From the NCBI RefSeq assembly GCF_000417875.1, contig NW_006920870.1:870727-934726 (forward strand): a stretch of 64,000 nt of DNA. Direction: 5' to 3'. Shown one piece after another: positions 10,008 to 23,527 of this stretch (positions are counted from its first letter, which is position 1; the number at the start of each line of letters is the position of its first letter). The translations under genes were made by a program, and so were the position numbers. The notes beneath the pieces are model-generated. The model worked only from the letters and a program-made list of their open reading frames with translations. It had not been told where the DNA came from and ran no database searches. Source of the DNA: Pseudozyma flocculosa PF-1 (Eukaryota; Basidiomycota; Ustilaginomycetes; Ustilaginales; Ustilaginaceae).

Positions 10008-13000
10008 TCGACGTAGCGAGGCTGTGCGCTGCAGTCCCGGTCTGGTACGGCCGACTGTCGCCGGCGCTGTCGTTCAAAGGGCGTACCAGAAGGGGGACAA
10101 GACTACTCTTGGTGCCCTTGCCAGCCGGGCCAGGCTGGAGTCGGTGGCGGTCCGGGTGCAGAGTCAGGATCGTGGCCGGTTGTGATGGTCGATGTGTCGA
10201 TGGTGCCGTGCGTCGATTGCTCTAGGAAGAGATCAAGGTCTGGTGAGCCGGGTCGGGTCGATTTCGTCTGCCGACAACGCAGGCATTCGGTGCGGTGGAC
10301 GACGGCGGGCGCAGTTGCTGGTGCTGATTTCGGTCGCTGCGAGGATCCAGAGAAAGAGAGAAGAGAGATAGGCAGGCTGATGTCTAAAGGGTCAAGGTGA
10401 TGTTCCGATGCGCGAGCGTCGTAGAGGTCCAATGAGGAGACCGGGGCAGTGCAGAGCAGGGAATCCGACGAAGGCGAGTGCCCGTTCCAAGCAGCGAGAA
10501 GCGGTGTCGGACGTGGCGCTCTGACCGTGGTGGATGACGGGGTCCGAGGTCCGAGGCTGGTGCGAGCCAGAGTAATGATCGCCAAGCAAGAGTAATGAGC
10601 AGATGGAGCGAGGGCCCGAGGTGGGTTGATGGATGGCAACGATGAAGGGCCGGACGTGTGACGGGGCTGGTGAGCGGGCAGGTGATGGTGGTCGAGGTGT
10701 AGGCGGCAAGGTGGCTGCTCGTCATCCTACGAGGTGCGGCAGCTGGTTGCTCGATGGCGCCCTGCCTCGCTCGCTCTCTTCGGTCTGGCTTTGCCCCGCA
10801 GCCTGGACATGTGCGAGAGGCGGTCGGAGTTGGGCCAGGACGGCAGCCAGGTAGGCAGAGAGCTCGAGCAGCTTCCCAGCCCGACCAAAACGCAAGCAAG
10901 GCGGGCGAACCCCCTGCTTGCCCACCTGCCACCGGTGTGAAATCCCTGAAAAATGAAATAGTCAATCGGCTGTCTTGCCTTTTGGCTGCAAACGCCCGTC
11001 CGACGCCGGCTGCTTGGCCTGGCCTGGCCTGCCCAGCCCGGCTGCCAGATCCATGGCGGGTCTCCCCTCTCTAGCCTCGCCAGCAGAGTCTCCGACGTTC
11101 AGCTTTCCATCTCCGCGGCCGCAACCTCGGCAGCGCCTGCACCAGCCAGCCAAGGCAGGCCGCCTAATCCATCGCACCGACCTGCTGGTGCTTGCTCGTG
11201 CCGTCTCGGGGTCATCCGCCGCCCAGGCGCAGCCGCTTTGTCCACTGCCCGTTCTCTTTGCAGGTCGACGAGGCGGCGTCTGCACCAGCGCGGACAATCA
11301 CGCGGGTATCGACGACGACGACGACGGCGGCGACGACGGCAGCGACGACGGCAGCGACGACGTGATGTCAAGAGAGGCACAGGCAGGCCAAGGTACCTAG
11401 AAAGGCGCCCCAACCGCTGGCTGCTTGCTTGGCATCTCGCGACCCGCACAGGCAGGCCAGGTCTAGGCGCCGGTGGTGCGCCGCCATCTGAGGCCGCTCT
11501 GTCTCGCCTCTTTGTCCGGAGCCTGTATGTCTTGCTTGCCTAGCCTAGCAGCCCTCCCGCCAGAGCCCAACGCGAGACGGATCACCCGCCGGGATCTGGA
11601 AGTCAAGTCCAAAGGCCCCGTCAGGAACGACTGCCGTCACCACCGCCGTACGGTCCTTGCTTCTGGCCTGCCAGGCCACAGGCGGCAAGGCCGGCCGACA
11701 CAGCTGCCGCCTCGTCGCTCGTCTTGTCACTTGGCACTCTGCTCAGATCACGTACGCTGAGACCGTCCGGGATGGATCTCGACTCCCGGCCTCACCATTC
11801 TTTAATGGCATTCTCCGCTCACTCCATCACGATACCTTCGTCGCTCGATGACTTGCGATGAGGGTTCCAAGGCAACCTGCCATGAGAGCCCGCCGGCCTG
11901 ACATTTCGCCGACAGACGATGGCCGGGTTTACCTCTTTTGGCGCTGGATCTTGACAACCGCGGCGCCTAGAGGGGAAGGACACAAGTACGCGCCTGGGAT
12001 GGCAGCAGCGACGTGCAGCTAGAAGGCAGACAGGAGCAGGTGCAGCTGCTCGCTGCTTGTCGATTGCAAGGCCGCACACTCGCGCGCGCCGTCAAAACCT
12101 ACCAAGCAAAGCCAGCTCTCCTCGCCGCCTCTTTCGGCAAGGAGGCGTGGGTTTTTCTTCGAAGGCGCGGCGTGGATCACACACGAAGCCTAGAAAAGAG
12201 AGGCCGGCGGGAGCACGCTGCTGAGCTCGACGTCCCTCTGGGCGCGCGCAGCGAGGAACGGCCTTCGAGGAGGCCCCCCTGCCTTGTGCCTGAAAAGCGC
12301 CCTAAGCGAGAAGAGCGCGCCTTTGTTCCAAAGCGAACGCCAGCAGACGCCGTCGGACCAGGTTGGGACCACCAGCGCACCGTACGGTGCCTAGCAGCGA
12401 GAAGCCGCTCGCCGTCTGCTCCGACCCCCTTGCACCTTGCTTGCTTGTCGCCGATCAGTTTTGGCCTAAGTTATCCTGCCTGCCTGCCTGCTCTTTCGTT
12501 AGATGTTACGGTCTCGTGCAAGCAGGCAGGTAGTAGCGGGGAGACAAGGAACGAGGATGTGCGGCCCCTTGCGCCGATCCGGGGCCCTCGACCTTTGGTC
12601 GTTGCCCTGGCAATAATAGCGGGCGCTCCAAGGTGCCCGCCGACAAGAACCGGGGCAACGGAACCGGCGTCGAATGCGGGGGCGACCAACACGTAAGCAT
12701 GCCGGCACATCCGGCGACGAGTCCTGGGAGGACGACGCCTCATCCTTCCGACCAGGCTTTGTTTGTGCACCTGCGCGTCTTTGTGCAGCCTTGAATGACC
12801 CTGACCGGTGGGACCGCGGTTGGACTAGTAGTGATACTCTCCAGTGGTACCGGCGAGTGAAAAGTGAGGCGTGGTCGACGTGGTCGGAGCGTAAGATCGA
12901 GTACAAACGGGCGGACGGTCGGGCGCAAGAGACGCGCGACGGGGCTCTTCTGTCGAGGTGCTGCCGGAGCTTGCCCGAAAGCGCAGGCTAGGCTGAGCTG

Positions 13001-13220
13001 CTCGGGGTGCCGCCGACAACCTCGGCCTTGGCATTGTGTGGGTCGAGGTTGTATCGGGGATCGGGCGGGGCGCAGGGCCGATGCGCCAGAAAGCCAAGCT
13101 GGGCCGATGGCCTCCACACGACCCTCGGCGTCATTCCGATGAGTCAAAGGTGCCCTGCTTCCTTCCGCTCCATCATCACCTTTGCCTTCACCAATCCGGC
13201 CTCGTCCGACTCTCTTCACC
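10008..13220. other. 3.2-kb gene-free divergent region
   Basis: This stretch separates the AhpC/TSA gene (-) from IBA57 (+) and must include both promoters. Several frames of up to 227 codons occur (for example 12013-12696, +), but their amino-acid make-up is arginine- and proline-rich noise with no domain, and no exon chain could be built. It holds a GGCCT-motif block near 11014-11030, a (CGACGG)-type run near 11307-11360, and CCTGCC tetramer runs near 12477-12490. No tRNA or 5S rRNA was recognised. Confidence 0.45.
11014..11030 (+). repeat. TTGGCCTGGCCTGGCCT intergenic motif
   Basis: One of several near-identical GGCCT-unit blocks found in long intergenic regions of this window (also near 32768, 44116, 44317 and 60387). 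Confidence 0.6.
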
Positions 13221-14798
13221 ATGGCGAGCCTCTCGTCGACATCTATGCAGGCTTTGCGGCTACCCTGCCGACTCAGTGCGAGTTCGGTCGTCCGACACGC
13301 ATCAAGGAGCATCTCAAGCCTCGGCGCCGCTGCTCGGCCACACCGATGCCCAACCCCGCCCAGTGTCCTCTGCCGCCCTAGATCCACGTCGACCCGTATA
13401 GCTCCCTCGTTCGAGCCGCGCAGCCGCCTCTACTCGACCGCACCGGCAGGCTCTGCATCTCTGAAGGTGGCGACCGTGCCGGACCGAGGCGTGATCGAGG
13501 TCAAGGGCAGGGACACGGTAAAGCTGATCCAGGGCCTCGTCAGCAACGATGTCCGCAAACTCGAGAGGGGCGACGTCGACCTCATGCTCGCGTGCTTCGC
13601 AAATGCACAGGTACGTGACAGCATACGATGGACATGGGATCGTAAGAGAGTGACGCTGCTGACGTGGCGCCCGGCCTTTCTCCTCGGCCTTCTCTGATGG
13701 CAGGGCCGGATGCTGGCCGACGTCTTGATCCACCGCCTTCCGCCGGCCGAAGACGGGACGCCGCGATGGCTCTTCGACACCGACGCGCGCACCATGCCGT
13801 CACTGCTCTCGTTTATCAAGAAGTTCAAGCTGAGGTCTAAGGTGACGCTCAAAGACGTGTCGGACCAGTGGAGCGTCGTGCAGCTCTGGAGTGGCGCCGG
13901 AAGCGCGACGCCGCCCGCCGAGCTACTCGGAAGCAGCGAGGACCGCGTCGTCAGCCTCGACCCTAGGGCCCCGGACATGGGCTACAGGGCGGTAGTCCGC
14001 AACGGACAGGATCGTCTTTCCGCCCTTTCTGGTGCCGCCGCCGAGGTCGATGGGTCCGAATACACGGTCCACCGCATCGTCCAGGGCGTTGCCGAGGGGG
14101 CCATCGACTTCCCCGAAGCGTCCAGCGTACCCCTCGAGAACAACATCGACTACATGAACGGCGGTGAGCCCCGATCGAGTCCCAAGACAGACGGACGCAC
14201 CCTCGCTTCGATGGCCTCACCTTCTGACTCGTCACCGGCTCTTTCCCTCCCCACGTCTGAATCCGCAGTCGACTTTCGCAAGGGCTGCTACGTGGGGCAA
14301 GAGCTGACGGCGCGCACGCACCACACGGGCGTGGTGCGCAAGCGCATCGTGCCTATCAGCTTCTACCTCCCCGGCACGCCCGCACCCACCTCGCTCGCAG
14401 TCGACCCATCATTTACCACCAAGCTGCCGCCCGCCCTCGCTGAGGTGCGCTCGAAACCAATCACCCCACCGCCACCGCCATCGCAGGCCAACGGCCAAGG
14501 CGGCACTGACGGCGGTGATGCGGCAGCGCCAAAGAAGCCGACCCGAGGTCGATCGGCGGGCAAATTCACGACGGGCATCTACAACCTCGGCCTCGGTTGC
14601 CTCAGACTGGAGCAGGTGGCGAGGTGGCAGGACCCCACGACGGCACAGCGCGACGGCCTCGGCGACGACGCGGTCCACTTCACCTGCGAAAACGAAGAGG
14701 GCCAGACGATCCTCGTCAAGCCGTGGATTCCACATTGGTGGCCCGAAGCGCCCAGAAGAGCCAGCGAGGGGCAGGAGAGGACGAGTAGAGAAGGGTAG
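13221..14798 (+). CDS. IBA57: mitochondrial iron-sulfur assembly factor IBA57 (CAF17 family)
   Basis: Three exons: 13221..13610, 13704..14163, 14269..14798, giving 459 residues; introns are 93 and 105 nt with GTACGT and GTGAGC donors. IBA57 acts with ISCA1/ISCA2 in the matrix to mature [4Fe-4S] proteins, and belongs to the folate-binding aminomethyltransferase (GcvT-like) fold. The N-terminus (MASLSSTSMQALRLPCRLS...) is basic, Ser-rich and free of acidic residues, as expected for a mitochondrial presequence. The domain starts at about residue 75 with VIEVKGRDTVKLIQGLVSND, and the family signature KGCYVGQELTARTHHTG is formed just after the second splice junction. A proline/glycine-rich insert interrupts the C-terminal part. 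An upstream in-frame ATG at 13182 would add 13 residues, but the 13221 start gives the better presequence. Confidence 0.9.
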
Positions 14799-14901
14799 GA
14801 AGTCAGGACAGTGGCGGATGGTCTGGCGTGGCATCTCTGCAGGAGATGGACGAGGCGCTGCAATCAAAGACGCCATCAATAGTCTGTCTCGCCGAGGTCG
14901 C

Positions 14902-16929
14902 CTATCCGTCGTCGTTGACGTGGCCGTTTCCGTCGTCGCGCGAGATGCCATCGCTACCTTGCCCGCGATGAGAATTGCCAAGGCCGTCTCCACGCTCCGC
15001 AGCCAGCGGCAGCCGCGCCCCTGACTGCCTCGCGCCCATCACTGCCGAGACGGGCCCGGCAGCCTCGTTCCTCGAGGCGAGAAAGGCCTCATTCGTCCTT
15101 CTGGCCGCCCATCGCCACATTTCGGCAATCGACAGCGAGGCGGTCGACTCGACGTCGAGGTCGCCGGTCTCGACCCCGTCGTCGCCCAGGATGCTGCTGC
15201 CCGTGCTGGCCTCGCCGGCGGCGAAGCGCGCGAACAGGAGTGCAGGGTAGTCGATCCGTGGCGCGCCGCTATCGTCGCCGTCTTCGCTTCCGCCCATGCT
15301 ATCGTCATGGTCCGAGTCGCTCTCGTCCTCGTCGTCGCCGTCGTCATCAATGCCGTGTGCTTCTTCGCCATCGTCTTGTCCTTCGCTGTCGTTGCCATGT
15401 GTTCCGACCTCGGCGCCGGTCCCGTCCACGTCGTCGGCCGCCGAGACTCGATCTTGAAGAGCCTCCCGGCGGTCAGGCCGCGAATGCGTCCGCATCAGAC
15501 GTGCTCGCGCCTGCTTGTACTCGTCGCCACGGCGGTCGATCTCATCGAGATCGACGTCTGGAAGTTGCGGGTCCGCTTCGAGCGCGGTCCTGAGGCCGAT
15601 CGTGTACCTGCTTAGGCCGACCCACGAGGGATGCTCGATCTCGACCTCCTCCTCGTCGGACTCGGCTGCAGGCTCGGACCGTAGCTGTTGCAACGAAGCA
15701 CCGGAAAGGGCGCCGATCGCATCGAGGCCGAGCCGCTGCATGGCGCGCAGTCGCAAGACGTCGCTTCGCGAAAGGCTGCCGAGCATCCTGCGAGTGGCTG
15801 ATTGGCGCTCGTTCGTCGCCTGGTCACCGTCTGCCAGTTGAGCGTCGTTGGACCCGTCTGGTCGCCGTGGGCCTGCCGGGCTCTCGCTGCCGCCTCTTTT
15901 CTCGCTCTCCGCCTCGTCTTCGTAGCGGACGGCCACGGCCCTTGCCACTCGATGAAAAGATCTGTCGCCCTGCGCCCTTGTCATGAGGCGGGATGAGGGG
16001 AAGATGCGTGGGATCCGTGTCGCCTTGTTGGTGGGCGGGATCACGTCTAGGATCGGGTTGCCCTCACGCCCCTTGATCTTGAGAATTGAAGAGGAGACTT
16101 CGACCCGGTCGGCCATGGTGACTCTGGCATATCGGTTCGTCTTGGTGCGCTTCCTTCGTTTGGACCTGGGCTCCTGACCAGACTCGTCGTCGGCTGTTGA
16201 GTCGCCGACCTGACAGTCGAGACCGCAGAGCCTGCGGAGGACGTAGATGAGATCCGCCTCGGGCGGTGCTGCGTGCGGCGATGCGCTAGGCTGAGATGGG
16301 CCTGCCCCCTTTGCACCGGTGTTGAGAGCAGGCCGACAGAGGGCGGGCAGCTTGAGGAGCAAGTCGAGGAGGTCGGCCTCGACCTTGATCGTCTCCATCG
16401 CCCTGCGGCAGTGTGCGATGCCTACGCCGGCTTGAGGAAAGATCTGCGTGTCCCACAGGAGAAAGAGGGCAAAGACGACGCCGACGGCGGCCAAGGCGTC
16501 GTCGTCGCTCAGCGACGCGGCGGATTTGTTGGCCTCCTGAGAGCGGGCCAGTGGAAGGAGGCGCTCGAGAAAGACGCGCGAGATGGTCTCGCAGAAGCGT
16601 GTCTGCGTTTCGCGGTGGTCGGTGTAGGCAAAGTGGACGTAGTCCCAGCCGCCATGGATCCATGCCTGGGTAAAGACGTGAAAGGGCGAGGCACGCTGGT
16701 CGGCCTCTGCGCCGCCGTCGTTTGCGGGGCCGCGTGCGAGCCAGCGCCGCGCAAAATCGCTCAGCAATGCGGCGACGTCGAGCCTGAGTGGCTCGACAAA
16801 GGTTGCGTCGTGGGCCAAGCCGATGAGGGACACGGGGAGCAGGACAAGGTTGCGGACGAGCAAGGGCTGGGCATGGAGAGGCGGCGAGGCGAGTCGCTCG
16901 TCTCCGGTGCGCCTCTTGCGGCTGGTCAT
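14902..16929 (-). CDS. SNAPC1/SNAP43-like snRNA-gene transcription factor subunit (probable)
   Basis: Single exon, 675 residues. In animals SNAPC1 (SNAP43) is a subunit of the complex that binds the proximal sequence element of snRNA promoters. Similarity seen by eye: an N-terminal ~230-residue helical region with FTQAWIHGGWDYVHF, then VGVVFALFLLWDTQIFPQ, then IAHCRRAMETIKVEADLLDL, then ADLIYVLRRLCGLDC, in the same order and spacing as the human SNAP43 domain. A basic cluster (RSKRRKRTKTNRYARV) follows and may be a nuclear localisation signal. The second half is low-complexity and strongly acidic. The gene is convergent with IBA57, separated by about 100 nt, and divergent from the HMG-box gene. 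The assignment rests on a weak pattern match and should be treated as probable; an unrelated helical nuclear protein is the alternative. Confidence 0.55.
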   Translation of the reverse strand: MTSRKRRTGDERLASPPLHAQPLLVRNLVLLPVSLIGLAHDATFVEPLRLDVAALLSDFARRWLARGPANDGGAEADQRASPFHVFTQAWIHGGWDYVHFAYTDHRETQTRFCETISRVFLERLLPLARSQEANKSAASLSDDDALAAVGVVFALFLLWDTQIFPQAGVGIAHCRRAMETIKVEADLLDLLLKLPALCRPALNTGAKGAGPSQPSASPHAAPPEADLIYVLRRLCGLDCQVGDSTADDESGQEPRSKRRKRTKTNRYARVTMADRVEVSSSILKIKGREGNPILDVIPPTNKATRIPRIFPSSRLMTRAQGDRSFHRVARAVAVRYEDEAESEKRGGSESPAGPRRPDGSNDAQLADGDQATNERQSATRRMLGSLSRSDVLRLRAMQRLGLDAIGALSGASLQQLRSEPAAESDEEEVEIEHPSWVGLSRYTIGLRTALEADPQLPDVDLDEIDRRGDEYKQARARLMRTHSRPDRREALQDRVSAADDVDGTGAEVGTHGNDSEGQDDGEEAHGIDDDGDDEDESDSDHDDSMGGSEDGDDSGAPRIDYPALLFARFAAGEASTGSSILGDDGVETGDLDVESTASLSIAEMWRWAARRTNEAFLASRNEAAGPVSAVMGARQSGARLPLAAERGDGLGNSHRGQGSDGISRDDGNGHVNDDG

Positions 16930-17617
16930 GGCTCTGGCCCGCCGCCCGATTCACGGGAAAGGACGACGGCGACGACGACGACGACTGCGGCTGGGGCAGT
17001 TTGCTGCGGCTGCGGTCGTGGCGGGGAGGACGTTACAGAAGGGGCCGGGCTGGGTGGCGAGGTGGCGTCGACGTCCTGACCGGCGGCCTGTCCAAGCCTG
17101 CTGGCCTGACGCGTTTGACCTGGCCAGGCCTGCCTGCCTCTTTCCGGAAAAGGGCACAGGCGGTCCCTTTGTCGAGCTGGTCCGCGCGCCCGCGAGCTGG
17201 GCCAGGCAGGGGAAAAGGGCCCTCTAGCCCTGGCTGGCAGGGCCAGGCCTGGACGCCAGGCAGGAGGCAACCGTGCGTCACGCGGCACGCGCCCGCGAAA
17301 TGGCCTGCTGGGTTCGACTGGCCTCGCCTGCCTGCCTGGACTGGCTAGGCTCGACTGGGGACTGGGCTGGATTGACCGGCCAAGGTGCAAAATGCGGCGC
17401 GAGTGCGAGCAGCTCGTCGCCCTCGTCGATCCATCCGCGTCAGGTCAAACAGAGACCAAGGTCCCTCCTCCGCCTCGTCACTCCTCCACGCCACCGTCTA
17501 CCACCTTCGATCCTTTATCCACCCATCCATCCACCCTCCAGCATCTCGTCGACTCTGGCCTACCTAGCACCGAAGCTCGCGCCTCCTCTCCCCTCTTCTC
17601 GCTTCGCACCGATCGCA
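16930..17617. other. divergent promoter region SNAPC1-like / HMG-box gene
   Basis: About 690 nt between two divergent start codons. It is rich in CCTGGCC/GGCCAGGC words (for example near 17118-17140 and 17226-17250) and pyrimidine-rich close to the HMG-box start. No gene is supported. A GGTTCGACT near 17309 resembles a tRNA B box but no tRNA can be folded around it. Confidence 0.45.
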
Positions 17618-18733
17618 ATGTTCCCGCTCGCCCTCCTCACGAGGGCTGCAACCCGACCCCTCTCGGCGCAGCTACCGAGCCTCGCCCGTGCCGTCTCGCT
17701 CCCGCGCGCCACCGCATCCTTTGCCACCGCCGCCACAAAGACGGCCACCCGTGCCTCGGCTTCCTCGAGCTCCACCCCCAAGCCCAAGCGGGCCGCCTCG
17801 AAAAAGGCCGCAGGCTCCTCTACCAAGAAGGCTGCCACCAAGAAGCCCAAGGCCGCCCCCAAGAAGAAGGCGCCCAAGAAGGAGCCCAAGCTCAAGCCCT
17901 GGCAAGCCCGCGGTGCCGATGGAAAGCTCCGTGAGTCGATGCCGTGTGCCCTCGCGTCGAGTGCGCAGCGCGTGCCAACGTCAACGCTGACCGTCATGGC
18001 CTCGTCCCCGACCCCGTCCCTTTGCCTTTGCCTGCGCGCCCCCAGTCCCGCTGCCCTCGGCGACCAAGCCCACGCTCCGGTCCACCTTCATCATCTACAT
18101 GGCCGAGCGCCTGCCCACCTTTATGAACAAGCCCGAGTTCTCCAAGCCCAGCGCCAGGAGCGACAAGCCCGTGCTCGACATCATCAAGGCCTCGAAGCAG
18201 ATCGGCGAGGAGTGGAAGTCGCTGCCCGCCTCGGACAAGAAGGTGAGACTTTCCGGTGCCGCCTCGTAGTCTATCTCTCCGCTGCCCTGGACGTCGCTGA
18301 ACCCCCCTTGGCTTCCCTGCCTCGCTTCCTGCCTTGTCCCTGACAGAAATACGAGGACATCCACGAGAAGGAAAAGGCCGAGTACACCAAGGCCCTCGCC
18401 CACTGGAAAGCCTCGCTGACGCCCGAGGACATCAGGCGCCAGAACGCCTACATCTCGGCCCAGCGCAAGAAGGGCATCAAGGGCACCGCGCTCCTGCGCG
18501 ACCCCGCCAAGCCCAAGCGACCCAACTCGGCCTTCTTCGAGTACCTCGCCGAGCTGCGAGCGCAGGACTCGACCGGCGCCAGCGCCACCGAGATCGCCAG
18601 GAAGGGCGGAGAGAAGTGGAAGTCGATGAGCCCATCGTCCAGGGCGCCCTACGAGCAGAAGGCCGCCGGCGCACTCGAGCAGTACAAGAAGGACCTCGAC
18701 GACTACGTCCGCGCCAAGGAGGCACAGCTCTAG
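17618..18733 (+). CDS. mitochondrial HMG-box protein (Abf2/TFAM-like)
   Basis: Three exons: 17618..17930, 18046..18242, 18347..18733, giving 298 residues. The start MFPLALLTRAATRPLSAQ has the features of a mitochondrial presequence (basic, no acidic residues). A Lys/Ala-rich linker (residues ~50-100) follows, then two HMG boxes: the first from about residue 105 (KPTLRSTFIIYMAERLP...) and the second from about residue 220 (KPKRPNSAFFEYLAELRAQ), each ending in the typical EEWKSL / GEKWKSM and YEDIHEKEKAEY / YEQKAAGALEQYKKDL helices. Proteins of this layout package mitochondrial DNA into nucleoids. The presence of mitochondrial DNA polymerase gamma in the same window fits but does not prove a shared role. 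A nuclear HMG protein is the less likely alternative because of the presequence. Confidence 0.82.
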
Positions 18734-19204
18734 GCCGCCCGTCGACGCGCTCAGCGGCGATGAAAGAAGGTGGTTCCGGAGGGCACGCATCGTTGCAGCG
18801 CGCCCGAGGTCATCTCTTGGCCGCGTCGGTGTCGAGTTCGGGACCGACTTGTGGAAAGCGGTAGCTATCAGCTGGTCCTGGCGGAGGTCGCCATCAATCT
18901 ATTTCACTACTCGTACTGTGTCTGTCCCGTCTGCCGTGTTCGCCCCGGCATGAATCATCAGCTCGAAGCGCGGCAGCGAACCCTCGATGCTTCCGGGGTC
19001 ATCAGGCGGAGGGCATGGGGATTGCCACGCACGCCAAGCAGCCCCTTTCTCGCTTTCTCTCTTTTCTCCAATCCATTTCAGGAAAAATCAAGCACAACAG
19101 CGCGATGAGACGTCACAGCAAGCGAGGCGGGGGCGGGAGCGAGGGGCCGATCAGATCCTGCTCCGGGCGGAAGCAGCGGGGCGCTGGCGGTCGTCGTCGG
19201 CTAG
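18734..19204. other. convergent intergenic region HMG-box / PGI
   Basis: Shared 3' flank of two convergent genes, about 470 nt. I see no gene, repeat or RNA in it. Confidence 0.5.
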
Positions 19205-21919
<2,715 letters not shown>

Positions 21920-23527
21920 ATGTCGAGCAGGTGGGATAGCCAGCCCGCCGACGGCAAGGCAGATGCGGCCGCTGCAGGTGAGTACCGCTACGTGAAGCAC
22001 CACGGCAGCGACGGAGCTCGACTCGCAAGGCTGACTCTTCCTGCTGTCGCCCGCCTTGTTTGTTGCCTCTTGACCCACGCCTCTGTCTTCGCTTCCATCG
22101 CAGCCGCTGCTGCCGCTGCCAAGATCGCTGCGCAGTTCGCCCCTCCTCCTGGCGCATCTCCTGGAGGCGCCCATGGCGACGGTCGAAGGCCTCCCGGTCG
22201 CGAACACTCGGATGGCCCTCGGGAACGCAGGGTTGGCGACCCGCACGATGCCGAGTTCACCCACGACATCGAGATCAACGACCAACGCAATCGCTACATG
22301 CTCACAAAGGGTCAGACCCAGCAGATGGTCCACAAGGAGACCGGCGCCGTCGTCACCACAAAGGGTCTCTGGTACCCGGACAAGAGCCTCGCCACCGCAG
22401 AGAATCCGCCCCTCTACCTTCACATCAGCGCATCCACAAAGGAGATCCTCGATGCCGCCATCAAGCGCCTCGAGGAGCTCATGGCGCAGGAGGTGCCCCA
22501 GCTGGTCGAGGACCGCCACCAGCGCAGGCTCGACTACGAGGCGCAGCGGCCCCCACCGCGCGAGCGCACGAGGTGGCCCGAGGAGAAGCTGCCCATCAAC
22601 CTCGAGCCGCTGCGCAACTTCAACGTGCGCTCCAAGATCGTGGGCCCGGGTGGCATGTTTGTCAAGTACATCCAAAGCGAGACGGGCACTCGCGTCCAGA
22701 TCAAGGGCCTCGGGTCGGGATTCATCGAGACCGACACGGGTCGCGAGGCCGACGAGCCGATGCACATCAACGTCGCGTGAGTAGACGTGCCGGCCGCGCG
22801 CACACTCGGACAGACCGACGACCACGAGCGCTGACCCCTCCAACTACGCCTTTCCTCGCCTTTGTGCTCGCTGGTTGCGCGCAGCGGACCGAGCGACGAA
22901 CAGATCAAGGCAGCCATGGCCCTGGCGGAAGACCTGTTGGACGCCGTCAAGACCGAATGGGCCAAGGCCCGCGACGCGCTGGGCGGCGGCGGACCCGGAG
23001 GCTTTGGGCCACCTGGACCAGGAGGGCCGAGGGGCTACGGGCCCGGGCCCGGCGCGGGTTCGTACGGTCCTCCGGGCGGGCCCGGCGGATACGGGCCTAA
23101 CGGCTGGGGAGGAGGGCCGCAGCAGGGCCAGTGGGACCAGGGCTACGGCGGCGGTGCTCAACCGCCCATGCCAGATGGCAACCCGCCACCGCCGCCGCCT
23201 CCCGAGGATGAAGCGCCGCCTCCACCGCCTTCAGACGGCTACGGGCAGCCGGCATCAGCGTCCGGGTATGGTACGGACCCCAGGGGGCGGCAGGATGCCT
23301 ATGCCTCGCGTACGGGCCACGCCGGTGCAGCGGCGGCGAGCCCTTCGAGACCCGCTGCCACCGCTGCCGCCGCCGCTATACCGGCGCTGAGCCCCGAGGA
23401 GGAGCAGCTGGAAAAGTACTGGAAGGAGTACATTTCCTGGGAGGACAGCTTTGTGGCCTACCACAACCGCAAGCCGACCAAGGACGAGGGCGCGCAGGAC
23501 GTCCCCGACAAGTACCGCAAGAAGTAG
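21920..23527 (+). CDS. KHDC4/BLOM7-like KH-domain RNA-binding protein
   Basis: Three exons: 21920..21977, 22104..22776, 22885..23527, giving 457 residues. After an Ala-rich start it reads FTHDIEINDQRNRYMLTKG, then a first KH-like unit (TGAVVTTKGLWYPD...LYLHISASTKEILDAAIKRLEEL), then a second KH-type unit FNVRSKIVGPGGMFVKYIQ...IKGLGSGFIE...MHINVAGPSDEQIKAAMALAEDLL. This order matches human KHDC4, a pre-mRNA splicing-associated protein, and its fission yeast relatives. The C-terminal third is Gly/Pro/Tyr-rich with polyproline runs, ending in EKYWKEYISWEDSFVAYHNR, a segment that may bind a partner. The first intron (126 nt) is a multiple of three and lacks an in-frame stop, so an unspliced message would also be translated. 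The family call is good; a splicing role is inferred from relatives. Confidence 0.78.

Noticed and set aside
12013..12696. 227-codon plus-strand frame in the 3.2-kb spacer
   Set aside because: Arg/Pro-rich with no domain or plausible splicing; not better than chance in GC-rich DNA.
17290..17345. GGTTCGACT resembling a tRNA B box
   Set aside because: The T-arm stem does not pair and no A box or acceptor stem is found at the right distance.
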